In this document: positions 44,716-53,768 of the stretch, in pieces | Numbering within the stretch: the first letter of the stretch is position 1 | Layout: every line of letters begins with the position of its first letter | NCBI GenBank assembly: GCA_009841145.1 | Contig: VXMJ01000093.1 | Location: 11,982 to 75,981, forward strand | Source: Caldilineaceae bacterium SB0661_bin_34 | GTDB taxonomy: Bacteria; Chloroflexota; Anaerolineae; Caldilineales; Caldilineaceae | Length of the DNA stretch: 64,000 nucleotides | Direction: 5' to 3' | The notes under the pieces: model-generated | What the model saw: only the letters and a program-made list of their open reading frames with translations | The model's database searches: none | Told to the model about the DNA's origin: nothing | Translations under genes and position numbers: made by a program

Positions 44716-45834
44716 TTGTCCAATTCCCAACTGGCCTTCCCGGATCTTGCGGTCCAGGGGTTCCGTAGGTTCCGGGATTTGAAAATCTCGGAGTTGGGCC
44801 GCGTAACCTTGATCACCGGGAAAAATAACACAGGCAAGTCGTCGATCTTGGAGGCGTTGCGGATCGGTGCGCGCAAGGCTGAGCCAGCCGCCGTGTTCGA
44901 CATTCTCGGTACGCGCGCGGGTTATCGCCGCGGTAGTAAGGAAGATGCACACTCCCTTGACTTTGATGGTGATTTCCTCTTTTCTGATCTTTTTCACGGA
45001 TTTCCCACGTTGGATGATGAATTCGGTCCGATCGTTATCAAGACAAGTAATCCGAAAGATCCTATGGAACTTTCCATGCATGTCGAATGGATGGCATTTA
45101 CCGAGGACTCGCAAAGCACTATGGAATTTGTGGATCGAAATCGAGTTGTACGGGAAGAAATACCCGGGGGACCTGTCTTGGTGGCCCGCACAAAGACAGA
45201 CAAATTTGTTGTACGGCTGGGCAATCTTCACAGTTTTCGCAATCACATGCCGCGTCCTGATTCAAACAGAATGACTTGCAAGTTCGTGAAGGCCAACGGA
45301 GCCTCGGAATCTCTGGGAAGGATGTGGGATCGCGCAGTATTAAGGGACGAAGAAGAGGAGGTGGTTAGGGCATTGAGAGTCATTGAACCCAACATCGCTG
45401 CGGTTCGCATGCTCGGTGGGGATGACCGCTACAGACCGGCGAAGACACCGTACATTCGTGTGGAAGGTCTGAGCCGGTATGTGTCAATCCTCTCTTCTGG
45501 TGATGGCTTGAATCGCATGTTCACCTTGATTCTTGCACTCTTGGATGCCAGAGGGGGACTTCTGCTGATTGACGAGTTCGAGAACGGATTGCATTACACA
45601 GTACAGCGAGAGGCTTGGCGCATCATATTCCAACTGGCCGAATGTCACAACATCCAGATTGTTGCCACCACTCACAGTTGGGACGCAGTGGCAGCCTTTC
45701 AAGCGGCGGCAGCTGAAACTCCGGAAGTGGGGGTTTTGCTGCGTCTGACTCGGAAGGGGAGTGATGTCATACCAACAGTATTTACTGAAGAGGATCTTCA
45801 AGTGATTACCAAGCGGCGCATAGAGGTGCGGTGA
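44716..45834 (+). CDS. AAA/ABC-type ATPase, OLD-like, of a two-gene module
   Basis: 372 residues from a TTG at 44716, chosen because aggag sits seven bases upstream; the track TTG is six codons earlier. SMC/OLD-like ATPase: FRRFRDLKISELGRVTLITG, Walker A TGKNNTGKSSILEAL, a coupling region YVSILSSGDGLNRMFTLILA (signature-like SSGDG), Walker B GGLLLIDEFENGLHY and the switch His in IQIVATTHSWDAVAAF. The middle ~150 residues are specific. It lacks a fused TOPRIM domain; the next gene supplies one. Codon use and GC are visibly lower than in the neighbours (for example tcttttctgatctttttcac), consistent with transfer. Probable antiphage module by analogy with OLD, Gabija and PARIS. Confidence 0.85.
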   Translation: MSNSQLAFPDLAVQGFRRFRDLKISELGRVTLITGKNNTGKSSILEALRIGARKAEPAAVFDILGTRAGYRRGSKEDAHSLDFDGDFLFSDLFHGFPTLDDEFGPIVIKTSNPKDPMELSMHVEWMAFTEDSQSTMEFVDRNRVVREEIPGGPVLVARTKTDKFVVRLGNLHSFRNHMPRPDSNRMTCKFVKANGASESLGRMWDRAVLRDEEEEVVRALRVIEPNIAAVRMLGGDDRYRPAKTPYIRVEGLSRYVSILSSGDGLNRMFTLILALLDARGGLLLIDEFENGLHYTVQREAWRIIFQLAECHNIQIVATTHSWDAVAAFQAAAAETPEVGVLLRLTRKGSDVIPTVFTEEDLQVITKRRIEVR

Positions 45835-45835
45835 C

Positions 45836-46462
45836 ATGACCGGAAATAAGGTGCTGCTGGTCGAGGGTCTTGACGATAAACGGGTAATGGACAGAATTTG
45901 CCAAGTACACGAGGTTCCATGTCCAAGCTTGGAATATTTGGGAAGTGATACAGAATTGCTGAAAGTGTTCTCTACTAGGCTCAAGGTTCTGGGCAAGGAA
46001 GATGCAGAGGATGTTCTGGGTGTGGTGATTGATGCTGACACCAGTGTGCCGAGTCGTTGGCAGTCGCTGCGAGATCGGTTAGGCAATGCCGGTTTTCTGG
46101 ATGTACCTGATCAGCCCGAGCCGGATGGGACCATTGTTTTCCCAGCAACAGAGGAATTGTTGCCGAAGGTGGGTATCTGGATCATGCCTAACAATCAAGA
46201 TTCAGGCAAGCTGGAGGACTTTCTGGCATTCCTAGTGCCTGACTCCGATTCCCATTGGCAACACGCTGAGTCATGTGTGGATTCTTTAGATCAGCCACCA
46301 TTCAGAACTGTGGATCGGAGCAAAGCCGTTATCCACACTTGGTTGGCTTGGCAGGCAGATCCTGGCCTGCCTTTTGGCACAGCGATCCAAAGTCAGTTCT
46401 TGGATCCCGATGCACCTCATGCTCGACGGTTGGTCCATTGGCTGCGTGAACTGTTCGGATAG
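45836..46462 (+). CDS. DUF3226 (TOPRIM-like) partner of the ATPase
   Basis: 208 residues, one base after the ATPase stop. KVLLVEGLDDKRVMDRICQV supplies the TOPRIM Glu, GVVIDADTSVPSRWQSLRDR the DxD, then VGIWIMPNNQDSGKLEDFLA and VIHTWLAWQADPGLPFGTAI, the hallmark blocks of DUF3226. TOPRIM folds cut or join nucleic acid; with the upstream ATPase this forms a split OLD-like pair. Shares the lower GC of its neighbour. The pair has no visible regulator or third gene. Confidence 0.85.
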   Translation: MTGNKVLLVEGLDDKRVMDRICQVHEVPCPSLEYLGSDTELLKVFSTRLKVLGKEDAEDVLGVVIDADTSVPSRWQSLRDRLGNAGFLDVPDQPEPDGTIVFPATEELLPKVGIWIMPNNQDSGKLEDFLAFLVPDSDSHWQHAESCVDSLDQPPFRTVDRSKAVIHTWLAWQADPGLPFGTAIQSQFLDPDAPHARRLVHWLRELFG

Positions 46463-46685
46463 GTCTGGTTCGAGCCTTGGGTGTTCACTGTCAGTCGTCT
46501 TATGTCACCAAAGACCTTGGTGCCCACAGGTTGCTTGCAAATGTGCGCGTTCCGTTGCCTTGCTCTACTTGCCGTCAGCTGTATTTACAGGTCTGGATTC
46601 GTTCCTGTGTCACTGGCATGAAAGCAACCCGGGGGGTGTCCGGCCGGCCAGTGTGGATGCGGCACACAACTCTTCCGAGAGTGGT

Positions 46686-49079
46686 TCAGATGCGGGACAT
46701 GTACACTGGGCTGCTCCAGGCTTGGGCCTGATCGACTTGGGTGACACGCACCCAGTAGGACTGCGCACCCGTTGGAGCGTCAACGTCGCGAAAGGTCAGG
46801 CTGGCTCTCGTGGGTGCATCGTTGTCTGGTGCTGGGCCAATCGCGACCCGACAGTCCAGGCCTTCCGTTTCGCGTACAAGGGGTGCCTTGAGTACATGGG
46901 CCAGTGGGAACGAGAAACGGATTGGAGGGGCGTTGAAGCTGCACATGGTGTGTTCGTCCCCTTCGATCTCCAGCACAAGGCCCGCTCGATTGCCGGCGGT
47001 GGCATTCCGCCAAGCCACGCGGTCTCCGCTGGGCTGATCCACGCGGTCCTCGCCTCCGTGGAAGTTCACTGCCTCGACCGCATGCAGCATGCCCCGGTCC
47101 AGATGCAGCGAACCATCCCAATTCACGCGCTGGGCACGTGCCGTACCGCGCTGGGCGGTGCCCTGCCATAGCAGGCGGATCCGATGCCGCTCGTTGGCCG
47201 CAGGAGACGGTCCCGCCAGCTGCCACTGACAAATCTGCCTGTCGTCTCGCAATAGTTCGATCGATTCGAGCGGTGCCGTACCCTCGACTTCAATCGTGGC
47301 CAGGGGATCGCCTGCCGTGGTGAGCAGTGAACCCATCGGTTGCCCGTCCACCTCAAACCACAGGCCTATGCGTTCGCCCGATGTGGCATAGCACCGGCGA
47401 GCCGACAATGCCTCCCAAATGCCTGTGCGGGTTAGCTCTTCTGCATAGACCGCGGTCAGACCGTTGCGCACGTTCCGGTTGTTGCGCCAGCCCGGATGGC
47501 AGGCGCCGGGACGGCCGGTGATGCCGTCGGTTCCGGCCGTGATGCCGACTCGGTAACCGCGGCGGAGGGCGTCCTTGATGAACCATTCCGACGTACCGTG
47601 GGTGGAGTGGATCTCCGCCAGCCGCTCGATTTCCGGAGCATGCCAGTCAAGATTGGTGGGACGGCCGCCGACATGCATGTTGATCAGCACCGGTTCATGT
47701 CGCATGGCTTCCAGGAACGGCTCGGCGGTGGTCAGGTCCGGTTCGGGGTCCGGCTCGTCCTCCTGGAAGAACCGGCCCGAGCGGCGCAGCCGGGGCTCGT
47801 CGTGCCGGTAGAAAACATTGCGATCCCCACCGTCCGAGGTAGGCGCGCTCCACTCGCAACCCAGGAAGGTGATAAACCGGCCGGGTTCGTGGAAGTTTTC
47901 CGTCTCGGTCCGGGTCAGATCCCACAGGTCGCGCGACACATAGTGGTCGTTGCCCTGGTGTGTGATGAACTGAAGTCCGGCGGCGTCCCGGGCATAGGTG
48001 AAATGCTCCGCCATGGAGCCGACACCACAGCCGACTTCACTCTGGCCCGAATGCATGTCTCCCCAAAAGCGTCGCCACTTGGGTGGTTCCGTGGCGATCC
48101 GGACGGGATTGCTTTGCGTGCTCAGGTCCGAGTCCGGCAGATGAACCTCCAATCTGGTTAGGCCGCTGGCCTTGTATCGGACAGGTACGTGGACTACAGG
48201 CGGGTCCGCGCAGACCACAGCCTCTCCCAGTTCAAGGAGCGGACCGGCTGGTTCCTCGCACAGTTCCCTGACCTTGGGCCGGGCATGGACCGGCATGCTG
48301 GCGTTGCCCCAGCGATCTTCGGCCCTGATGGTCAAGGTCCTGGTTTCACCTACCAACCCGTGGTCGGGTGCAATGACAACCAGGCGCTCCGGCGGTCCGG
48401 GCACGATGGACAAACCCTCCACCGGCGGCAACCGATGCCAGGAGTCGCTCCGGTCCGGATCAATCAGCACCATGAACTCTAGGTTGCGCAAGCGGAAGGT
48501 GGGCACGCGCCAACCCCTGCCTCCATACGCTCTGTTGCCGCAGGTCAGGATCACCTTGTCCCCTTCCGCCAACTGGCCCCGCCCGACCGTCAGTTCAAGA
48601 TGGTGCTGCCAGGGGTCGAAGGGACCTTGGCGGAAGTAGCGCAGCCCAATCTCCGCTACGGGTGCGCGGCCGTGTGTGGGTCGAGTCACGACGGTGGTGA
48701 ACCCGTCGCCGCCGGGATCCTCGAATTGCAGGTCGGTCCAATCCAGCGGCCAGGACCAGGCCAGCGCCAGTTGTCCCCCCGGTCCAAGCTCGGTCTTCCC
48801 GATCGTGAATGTGAACTCAAGCGAGACCCACTCGCCAGCCACGAAGGGCCGCCGCGGCGAACAGGTTGCATGGCCGTAGAGCTGCCGGCGTTCTTTCGGG
48901 GACAAATTGATGTTATGCCAGATCGTGGGTCGGCCGGGTTGTCCGCTGGCGATGATCATGTTGGGGATCTCAGGCAAGGTGGTTGGAAGGCGCAGGTTCG
49001 GTCCAACACGCGTCCGGAAAGTCCGGGCGGCTGATCCTTGACTGCCACGCGGATTGTTCCCGCGAAGGTCCAGGCTCAA
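46686..49079 (-). CDS. DUF3604 family (PHP-like) protein
   Basis: 797 residues, no signal peptide. The C-terminal half carries the PHP-like metal-site blocks of DUF3604: RRFWGDMHSGQSEVGCGVGS, GLQFITHQGNDHYVSRDLWD, RFITFLGCEWSAPTSDGGDR, PVLINMHVGGRPTNLDWHAP, IHSTHGTSEWFIKDALRRGY and VGITAGTDGITGRPGACHPG. The first ~330 residues are beta-rich with Ig-like segments (HGLVGETRTLTIRAEDRWGN). A hydrolase or phosphoesterase on an unknown substrate. Overlaps the sugar-phosphate isomerase-like gene by 4 bases, so the two act together, perhaps in sugar-acid or cyclitol breakdown. Confidence 0.85.
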   Translation of the reverse strand: MSLDLRGNNPRGSQGSAARTFRTRVGPNLRLPTTLPEIPNMIIASGQPGRPTIWHNINLSPKERRQLYGHATCSPRRPFVAGEWVSLEFTFTIGKTELGPGGQLALAWSWPLDWTDLQFEDPGGDGFTTVVTRPTHGRAPVAEIGLRYFRQGPFDPWQHHLELTVGRGQLAEGDKVILTCGNRAYGGRGWRVPTFRLRNLEFMVLIDPDRSDSWHRLPPVEGLSIVPGPPERLVVIAPDHGLVGETRTLTIRAEDRWGNASMPVHARPKVRELCEEPAGPLLELGEAVVCADPPVVHVPVRYKASGLTRLEVHLPDSDLSTQSNPVRIATEPPKWRRFWGDMHSGQSEVGCGVGSMAEHFTYARDAAGLQFITHQGNDHYVSRDLWDLTRTETENFHEPGRFITFLGCEWSAPTSDGGDRNVFYRHDEPRLRRSGRFFQEDEPDPEPDLTTAEPFLEAMRHEPVLINMHVGGRPTNLDWHAPEIERLAEIHSTHGTSEWFIKDALRRGYRVGITAGTDGITGRPGACHPGWRNNRNVRNGLTAVYAEELTRTGIWEALSARRCYATSGERIGLWFEVDGQPMGSLLTTAGDPLATIEVEGTAPLESIELLRDDRQICQWQLAGPSPAANERHRIRLLWQGTAQRGTARAQRVNWDGSLHLDRGMLHAVEAVNFHGGEDRVDQPSGDRVAWRNATAGNRAGLVLEIEGDEHTMCSFNAPPIRFSFPLAHVLKAPLVRETEGLDCRVAIGPAPDNDAPTRASLTFRDVDAPTGAQSYWVRVTQVDQAQAWSSPVYMSRI

Positions 49080-49921
49080 GCAATGAACGGTTTGAGGAAC
49101 TGGTGGGAGAGCCGCAGGCCCCGCACTGCCGTTTCCTGCGTGGCAGCCCAGACTCTGTCCTCGTGTTCCACGCTGAGGGCCTGGTCGTAACCGGATTGGA
49201 ACAGTTCATCCAGGAAGTGGAACCAGTTCACCTCCCCGTAACCGGGTAGTCGGTAGCGCCACCATTGGCTCTGCCCGGCTCCGCTGAGCTGCCGGCCGTA
49301 GATGCCGAAGGCATTGCGCCCGTCCAGGAGGATTTCCGTGTCCTTGGCGTGGACGTGGTAGATGCGGTCGGCGAAGTCGCGAATGGGCTGAATCCAATCA
49401 ATTCCCTGCCAAACGAAATGCGACGGGTCGTAGCACAGACCCAGGGCCGGCGACGGCACGGCACTGAACATCGCGTGCCACATTTCCGGAGTGGTGGCCA
49501 GCATGGTTCCGTTGCGCGGCCAGTTTTCGAAGGCCAGGCGTACGTTGCGGGACTCGGCATGGGCCGCGATGGGCGTGTACAGCTCCTTGAAGACGGCAAT
49601 GTTGTCGTCGCCGCTCAACGACATATCCTTGCCCAGAAGATGGGTGATGACTCGGATGCCGTGTCCGGATGCCCAGTCGATGGCGTCCATGACCTGCCGG
49701 GTCAGCGCGGCCTGTTGGTCGCTTTCCGTGCTCAGGTCCGGTGGAGTCAGGGAGCCGGTGGCGTGCAGGGCCATGTCAAGGCTGCGGACGACCTTGACGG
49801 CCGCGTCGTTGAGGACCGGCACGTCCAGCGTGACGTAGCCGATGTCGGATGCAATTGCCGCAAAGTCTGCGTAGTCCATGCGGTGTAGCGCGCCGTTGCT
49901 CTGAAAGCAGCCCAGGTACAT
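49076..49921 (-). CDS. Sugar phosphate isomerase/epimerase-like TIM barrel
   Basis: 281 residues from the ATG at 49921; the track start 15 codons upstream is possible. Xylose-isomerase-like AP endonuclease 2 fold: GYVTLDVPVLNDAAVKVVRS, HGIRVITHLLGKDMSLSGDD, RNVRLAFENWPRNGTMLATT (metal-binding Glu), LGLCYDPSHFVWQGID (Asp/His), IYHVHAKDTEILLDGRNAFG (His-Asp) and ALSVEHEDRVWAAT (last Glu). All metal ligands are present. Family members include hydroxypyruvate, inosose and tagatose enzymes; substrate not assignable. First gene of a pair with DUF3604. Confidence 0.85.
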   Translation of the reverse strand: MYLGCFQSNGALHRMDYADFAAIASDIGYVTLDVPVLNDAAVKVVRSLDMALHATGSLTPPDLSTESDQQAALTRQVMDAIDWASGHGIRVITHLLGKDMSLSGDDNIAVFKELYTPIAAHAESRNVRLAFENWPRNGTMLATTPEMWHAMFSAVPSPALGLCYDPSHFVWQGIDWIQPIRDFADRIYHVHAKDTEILLDGRNAFGIYGRQLSGAGQSQWWRYRLPGYGEVNWFHFLDELFQSGYDQALSVEHEDRVWAATQETAVRGLRLSHQFLKPFIA

Positions 49922-50136
49922 TTGGCCCAATTCCTTGGTACGGGGGGATGTTCGATTGGACACCAAGCATCTTGGTGCCTCAACTGCAGATCAGCATAGC
50001 AAGCTGTGTTCACAGACACGGACATGATCCACATGCCGCGGATCGGGCTGGCCCTGCACGGGCGCATTCGACTGTCCGCGATATAGAATCCGGTTTCTTC
50101 ACGCAACGAACATAACGGATTCGCACCAGGACACCC

Positions 50137-50550
50137 GTGTCAAACCCTTCCCAGACTACCAATCCGGATCACTGGCATCACGTCGCGTACGATGCCCAAA
50201 TTGTGGAGGGGGCCTGCCTGCTGGTGGAGGTGGAAGGCCGCAGCATCGGCATGTTTCGCTACAAAGGGGAAATAAGAGCCATCCTGAACATTTGCCCTCA
50301 CGCAGGTGAGCCGCTGTGCATGGGCGCAATCCAGGGCACGACGTTGCCGTCGGCATCCGGCCGTTTCATGTGGGGTCGGGAGAATGAAGTTCTGAGGTGC
50401 CCGTGGCACGGCTGGGAGTTTTCGCTGGACGACGGGCAGTGCCTGTTCAACAGCACGCGCATTGGTCTGGTGCCGACGGAAGTCCGGGACAACGAAGAGG
50501 TGTACGTCTACATGCGGCCCAGGCGGCGCCGGCCCTTGGACAGCATTTGA
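50137..50550 (+). CDS. Rieske [2Fe-2S] ferredoxin-like protein
   Basis: 137 residues, GTG start. Both cluster boxes are intact: ILNICPHAGEPLC (Cys-x-His) and EVLRCPWHGWEFSLDDGQCL (Cys-x2-His), with the surrounding beta structure (IGMFRYKGEIRAI, TEVRDNEEVYVYM). Matches small stand-alone Rieske ferredoxins that feed aromatic-ring or alkane oxygenases, or act as oxygenase-like subunits. There is no signal peptide or membrane anchor, so not a cytochrome bc subunit. Divergent from the sugar-phosphate isomerase gene. The composite transposon begins 43 bp beyond its stop. Confidence 0.92.
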   Translation: MSNPSQTTNPDHWHHVAYDAQIVEGACLLVEVEGRSIGMFRYKGEIRAILNICPHAGEPLCMGAIQGTTLPSASGRFMWGRENEVLRCPWHGWEFSLDDGQCLFNSTRIGLVPTEVRDNEEVYVYMRPRRRRPLDSI

Positions 50551-50593
50551 CCGGGCAACATCCGAATGGCCCGCGGCGGCGGGTGGGATGGTT

Positions 50594-50731
50594 GGCACTG
50601 TTTCAGTCTCGTTGATATTGGTTGCGGGCTGTCGTGGGCATATCCTCCGTATCAGTGGGTTCCGTGTCTCGCGTCAGGCCATGCTGCGGGCCATCAGGCA
50701 CACGAAGTTGAGGGTCCCCGCCTCGGACTTC
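50594..50731 (-). repeat. Right-end fragment of the composite-transposon IS
   Basis: Inverted copy of 53480-53616 with about eight differences in ~135 bases. It encodes the last residues of the transposase (FVCLMARSM) and its terminus. The rest of this IS copy is missing. Confidence 0.85.
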
Positions 50732-50732
50732 G

Positions 50733-50914
50733 AGCCTTGGTACCCGCCACCCTACAACCCGGAACTGAACGATGTTGCGCACCCGTTCCGGAAGGTCAAG
50801 CCTTGGGGCTCTGCCCATGCCCATGCCCGACAGCTGACAGCCGTCGTGCAAGCCGGTTTCCAACGCCTCCGGGACCAGGTTGCGTCCGAACCTGCACCCA
50901 TGGCAGCTGTTTAG
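50733..50914 (+). pseudogene. IS630-type transposase 3' fragment
   Basis: FEPWYPPPYNPELNDVAHPF, RKVKPWGSAHAHARQLTAVV corresponds to the PPY.PELNP.E..W...K region at the end of IS630 DDE domains. The catalytic Glu position reads Asp/Val and nothing upstream remains. It differs from the IS630 at 18.3 kb, so a second lineage. Its stop overlaps the end of the GH16 gene on the other strand. Confidence 0.65.
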
Positions 50915-52362
50915 GGCTTGCAGGCATAGACACGCACGTATTCGAGTTCCATGCTCTGTGGCCAGATGTTGGGATCGATGCCTTTGGCAGCCGCCCAGTC
51001 ACCGCCCACATACAGGTTCAGGATGAGACGGAAAGGGTGGTCGAAAGGCCACTCTTTGTAGTTCGCTTCGGGATTCCACATCCGATCGTTCTTGAACACA
51101 AAGTAGGGAGTGTCGTCTGCATAGATCGTGATGGTGGACTCGGTCCATTCCACCGCGTATCGGTGGAAGGCGGTACTGGCATCCGGGAAGTGGAGCGTTT
51201 GGGCATCCAGTGTCTCGGTTCCAGCCCTGTTGCTGTAGACCACCGTGTGGATGTTGGCATGCACGATGCCGGGCTTGTGCCCCACGAATTCCATGATGTC
51301 GATTTCGCCGTTGTTCGGCCAGCCACCGTAGGGATCGGTATTGGAAACCATCCAGATGGCGGCCTTGGTCCCCCGCCCCGCGGGTAACCGGGCCGACATC
51401 TCGAACCATCCGTAGGTCCATGCCTGTCTGGAGGTCAGCCGGGGCACCGTGTATTCGCGACCACCGTACCCGTCCTTGTGGGCCTCCAGGATGAGGAGGC
51501 CATCCTCGACGCGCGCGTTGGCCTTCCGGTTGGCCGTTGTGTAGAAGAGCGCGTCCGGGTTCCAGTCGTTCTGGCGGGTGTCAAACCACCATCGGGAGCT
51601 GTCGGGCAGACCGTCCCGTTCGAATTCATCGGACCAGACCAGGGGACAAGGCACACCCGGGTCCACCGTAGGCGTGGCCGTGGGCACCGGCGTTGGCGGC
51701 GAAGGCTTCGGGGGGCCGGCCACCATGGGCAGAACTGCCCGGTGGTGCTCCGCCAGATCCGTGAGCGGTCCATAAATCCACAGGGGGCTTGCACCCCCCG
51801 TCGGATCCGAGATTCGCACCCAATCCCCCGCTGTGTTCAGGGCTTGGGCCTGCAACGGATCGCCCTGCCGCACCTGTGTGCGGACCGGGTAGTCGGTACC
51901 CGGCCCGATCCGGACGTTGACGACGGCACCGGTGACGGTGAGCACTATGGTGACCGGGGCGGGCGGCACCGGCGTGGTCTCAGGCAGAGCGGTTGGGACA
52001 GCCGCCACGGACAGGCTGTCCCGGAGCGCGGCGGTCAGATTGGTATGGTCAACGTGAATCCACAGGGTCCGGTCCTCATGGAGGACTTGGATCCACTCCC
52101 CGTCGCCATCGCGGCCCCGCACCGGGAGCCGGGTTCCCTGCACCACGCGGGTGGCGACGGGGTGCATCGGGCCGGGCCCCTCCCGCAGATTGGCAATCGA
52201 ATGCTGCGTGGTAGCCTCCAATGCGGGAACCAGGTCGGTGCAGGCGGCCATCAGGATGACCGGCAAACACCAAGAGGCCACTGTCCACAGCCATGACCGC
52301 CCAGCAGGCCACATGAGGGGCACGTTTCCCGGCAACTCCGGCCGGATTCGGAAACGCAACAT
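50911..52362 (-). CDS. GH16 family glycanase lipoprotein with two SH3 domains
   Basis: 483 residues. Lipoprotein signal SWCLPVILMAAC. Two bacterial SH3 modules (SIANLREGPGPMHPVATRVV; VVNVRIGPGTDYPVRTQVRQ) and a Thr/Pro linker (PSPPTPVPTATPTVDPG) precede a GH16 domain of ~240 residues: LVWSDEFERDGLPDSSRWWF, SARLPAGRGTKAAIWMVSNT, catalytic motif NNGEIDIMEFVGHKPG (E-I-D-I-M-E), WTESTITIYADDTPYFVF, PFRLILNLYVGGDWA. Likely an endo-beta-glucanase (laminarinase or lichenase-like) or agarase-type enzyme anchored outside the cell. It is the cargo of the composite transposon. Promoter must lie in the ~215 bp between its start and the IS. Confidence 0.92.
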   Translation of the reverse strand: MLRFRIRPELPGNVPLMWPAGRSWLWTVASWCLPVILMAACTDLVPALEATTQHSIANLREGPGPMHPVATRVVQGTRLPVRGRDGDGEWIQVLHEDRTLWIHVDHTNLTAALRDSLSVAAVPTALPETTPVPPAPVTIVLTVTGAVVNVRIGPGTDYPVRTQVRQGDPLQAQALNTAGDWVRISDPTGGASPLWIYGPLTDLAEHHRAVLPMVAGPPKPSPPTPVPTATPTVDPGVPCPLVWSDEFERDGLPDSSRWWFDTRQNDWNPDALFYTTANRKANARVEDGLLILEAHKDGYGGREYTVPRLTSRQAWTYGWFEMSARLPAGRGTKAAIWMVSNTDPYGGWPNNGEIDIMEFVGHKPGIVHANIHTVVYSNRAGTETLDAQTLHFPDASTAFHRYAVEWTESTITIYADDTPYFVFKNDRMWNPEANYKEWPFDHPFRLILNLYVGGDWAAAKGIDPNIWPQSMELEYVRVYACKP

Positions 52363-52576
52363 CTGTCAGTATCCTCCTTGGAGCCAGCCCCGCCCGCCTT
52401 GTTGGGTTGGGATACCAGCCAGCCGGTGAAGGGCAGACCTGTTCCAAACTGAACCGGCCAATGCTCCCAACGAATTCGCAACGCGCGGGGCCACGCAGTC
52501 CGGACGGCAGTGCAGGCGGCAGGATCCCGAATTATTGCAACATGATCCCTTCCGCCCCAAACCCATTTGTGCCGAT

Positions 52577-53616
52577 GGCACCGTGGCAATCTCGTTGATA
52601 TTGGTGGCGGTCGCGCAAACACCAAGGAGAACCCTCGCCATGGACTTCATCCTGGTCCCGGCCGACCCCGAACGCCAACGGGCCCTGCCCGACGATCCGG
52701 GTGCCGGCCCCCAAGGCGGAGTCTGCGCCTGGCGGCACCACGGTACCTCCCCGCCACCTGGCCGTGCAAGGCCTGTCTGGGCCGCATCTTGCCCCTGCCG
52801 CCTGACGTGATCCCGCCAGCGGCCGCCGACCTTCCGGGAGCTGGTGGCCGACCTGTACGTGCCCTGTGTCAGTTTCCGAGGCCTGTCCCGCCTCCTGGCC
52901 CGACTGGGCTGCGGGGTGGGGGCCGCCACCCTATGGCGGGACGTGCAGGCGGTGGTCCCCGGTCTGGCGCCCGACCCGTGGGCGGACCTGCCACTGTGGG
53001 TCGAAGTGGACGAGACTTGGCTGTCCATCGGTGGTGAAGAGCGTCCGGTGGCGGGGTGGTCCTGGGGCCGGAGGGCGCACGGCTGGACCTGCGCCTCAGC
53101 GGTCCCGGCTTCGACCGGAGCGGCTGGTTCACAGGCTTGGCCGCGCGCGGGGTGCAGGGGCTGACGACCAACGACGAACCAGTCTACGGGCCCGGCCCGG
53201 GAGGCGGCAGGCCTGGGCCGACAACAATGTGCCCTGCGCCTTCAGCGCACCGTGGGGCGGCACATGCGGAGTATCGACGAGGACGACCTGACCCACCGGG
53301 ACCGGGTCCTGTCGCCCATCCTGCGACGCCTGGCCCGGGCGCGACCACCGGAGGCGGGGCCCGGTCCGTTGGCGCTCTGGGAGGTGGTGATAGGGGAACC
53401 CAAGGTGTCCGCCTATACCAACCGGTTGGAAGGCTGGTTTGGCCGCGTCAAGCCCCAAACCCGCCTGACGCGGGGGCTGCAGACCGAGGCGGGGACCCTC
53501 AACTTCGTGCGCCTGATGGCCCGCAGCATGGTCTGACGCGAGACACGGAGCCCAATGATACGGAGGATATGCCCACGACGGCCCGCAACCAATGTCAACG
53601 AGATTGAAACAGTGCC
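52577..53616 (+). mobile_element. Insertion sequence, 1040 bp, ~30-bp inverted repeats
   Basis: Left end ggcaccgtggcaatctcgtt, right end inverted ggcactgtttcaatctcgtt; the match extends ~30 bp with a few differences. Forms the right arm of the composite transposon. Family not assigned. Confidence 0.8.
52844..53536 (+). pseudogene. DDE transposase broken by frameshifts
   Basis: Three frames must be joined. The first (52844) carries a helix-turn-helix-like region RGLSRLLARLGCGVGAATLW and LPLWVEVDETWLSIGGEERP (first acidic residues). The second, from ~53050, has GPGFDRSGWFTGLAARGVQG and LTTNDEPVYG (second Asp). The third, from ~53190, has TVGRHMRSIDEDDLTHRDRV and SAYTNRLEGWFGRVKPQTRL (Glu) then TRGLQTEAGTLNFVRLMARS. 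A Cys pair upstream (WPCKACLGRI) suggests a lost N-terminal zinc finger. Not functional as read. The family is unclear to me. Confidence 0.7.
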
Positions 53617-53768
53617 GGGATGGTTCGGAACGGCATCGCCATCGCGCAACGCGTTTTATGATTTACCTCAAGCAGGACCGCGCAATCAGTCCTGTGCAGG
53701 TTCGCACCGGCCATGCGCCCCGTATCGGATAGGACCCGGATGCGCGGACCGCGGTCAGGAGGCACGTT

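Larger units (their letters stand above)
50594..53616. mobile_element. Composite transposon carrying a GH16 gene, 9-bp target duplication
   Basis: Both outer ends are the same IS terminus in inverted orientation (ggcactgtttcagtctcgtt at 50594; mirrored at 53616), with ~135 bp of inverted similarity inside. Directly outside lie identical 9-mers, gggatggtt at 50585-50593 and at 53617-53625. Contents: an IS end, an IS630-type fragment, a GH16 lipoprotein gene, and an almost full-length IS with a broken transposase. The exact duplication shows that the 3.0-kb unit inserted as one piece. Confidence 0.8.
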
